From NCBI RefSeq assembly GCF_030700285.1, contig NZ_JAUYZJ010000009.1:62001-126000 (forward strand): a stretch of DNA of 64,000 nucleotides, written 5' to 3'. The notes beneath the pieces were generated by a model, which searched no databases, was not told where the DNA came from, and saw only the letters and a program-made list of their open reading frames with translations. Every line of letters begins with the position of its first letter. Positions within the stretch are counted from its first letter, which is position 1. This document shows positions 62,516 to 64,000 of the stretch, piece after piece. The position numbers and the translations under genes were made by a program. Source of the DNA: Methylobacterium sp. NEAU K. Its GTDB lineage: Bacteria; Pseudomonadota; Alphaproteobacteria; Rhizobiales; Beijerinckiaceae.

Positions 62516-64000
<1,485 letters not shown>

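Overview
The window is very GC-rich, densely coded chromosomal DNA of an aerobic alphaproteobacterium. The best guess is a Methylobacterium or close relative. The evidence is the DivK-PleD pair, a single bifunctional Rsh, the metX-metW and hisC-tyrC blocks, an EipB-like envelope protein, a phasin, and above all a bacteriochlorophyll gene cluster typical of aerobic anoxygenic phototrophs. I see no tRNA, rRNA, CRISPR array, insertion sequence, prophage or plasmid replication gene. The genus is an inference; the alphaproteobacterial, phototrophic character is well supported.

Layout. 1-7 kb: small, mostly exported or membrane proteins, a PilZ protein and a phasin, with long non-coding gaps. 7-13.6 kb: a molybdopterin oxidoreductase diverging from a desaturase overlapping an alpha/beta hydrolase, then a large repeat-containing OmpA-like protein. 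14-24 kb: housekeeping genes, with fabD-fabG-acpP-fabF on the minus strand, rpoZ and rsh on the plus strand, a NYN protein, a peroxiredoxin and dapA-smpB. 25-34 kb: a lytic transglycosylase, a PanE-like reductase, a nuclease-fold protein lacking its catalytic residues, a PepSY/response-regulator/PhoQ-like kinase set, and a sulfotransferase followed by an APS kinase. 34-42 kb: metX-metW, a nest of small ORFs, hisC-tyrC, msrA and trpB. 42-53 kb: an ABC exporter, EipB-like protein, divK-pleD, a DUF2252 protein, accA coupled to a papain-like protein, and an L,D-transpeptidase lipoprotein.

53-64 kb is the edge of the photosynthesis gene cluster. On the minus strand bchG, a PucC/LhaA-type carrier, bchP, tspO and a three-helix membrane protein are joined by 4-base overlaps or a 4-base gap, and a triheme cytochrome c starts 22 bases further on. 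Upstream lie ppsR and aerR (the redox/light repressor and its B12-binding antirepressor). bchF and bchN run outward on the plus strand; bchN is cut by the window end. PpsR-type operators (TGT-N12-ACA) sit immediately upstream of bchG and, in near-consensus form, between aerR and bchF.

The most interesting observation is a third, perfectly symmetrical PpsR-type operator at 797-814, about 60 kb away and 84 bases before a 60-residue two-helix membrane protein, which may be an unrecognised member of the photosynthesis regulon. Other points worth a second look are the possible BChl-operon-linked triheme cytochrome, the OmpA-like protein with three internal repeats and a split peptidoglycan-binding domain, the catalytically dead nuclease fold, the sulfotransferase/APS-kinase pair, a family of REP-like palindromes, and three proteins below 60 residues (27, 55 and 57 aa).
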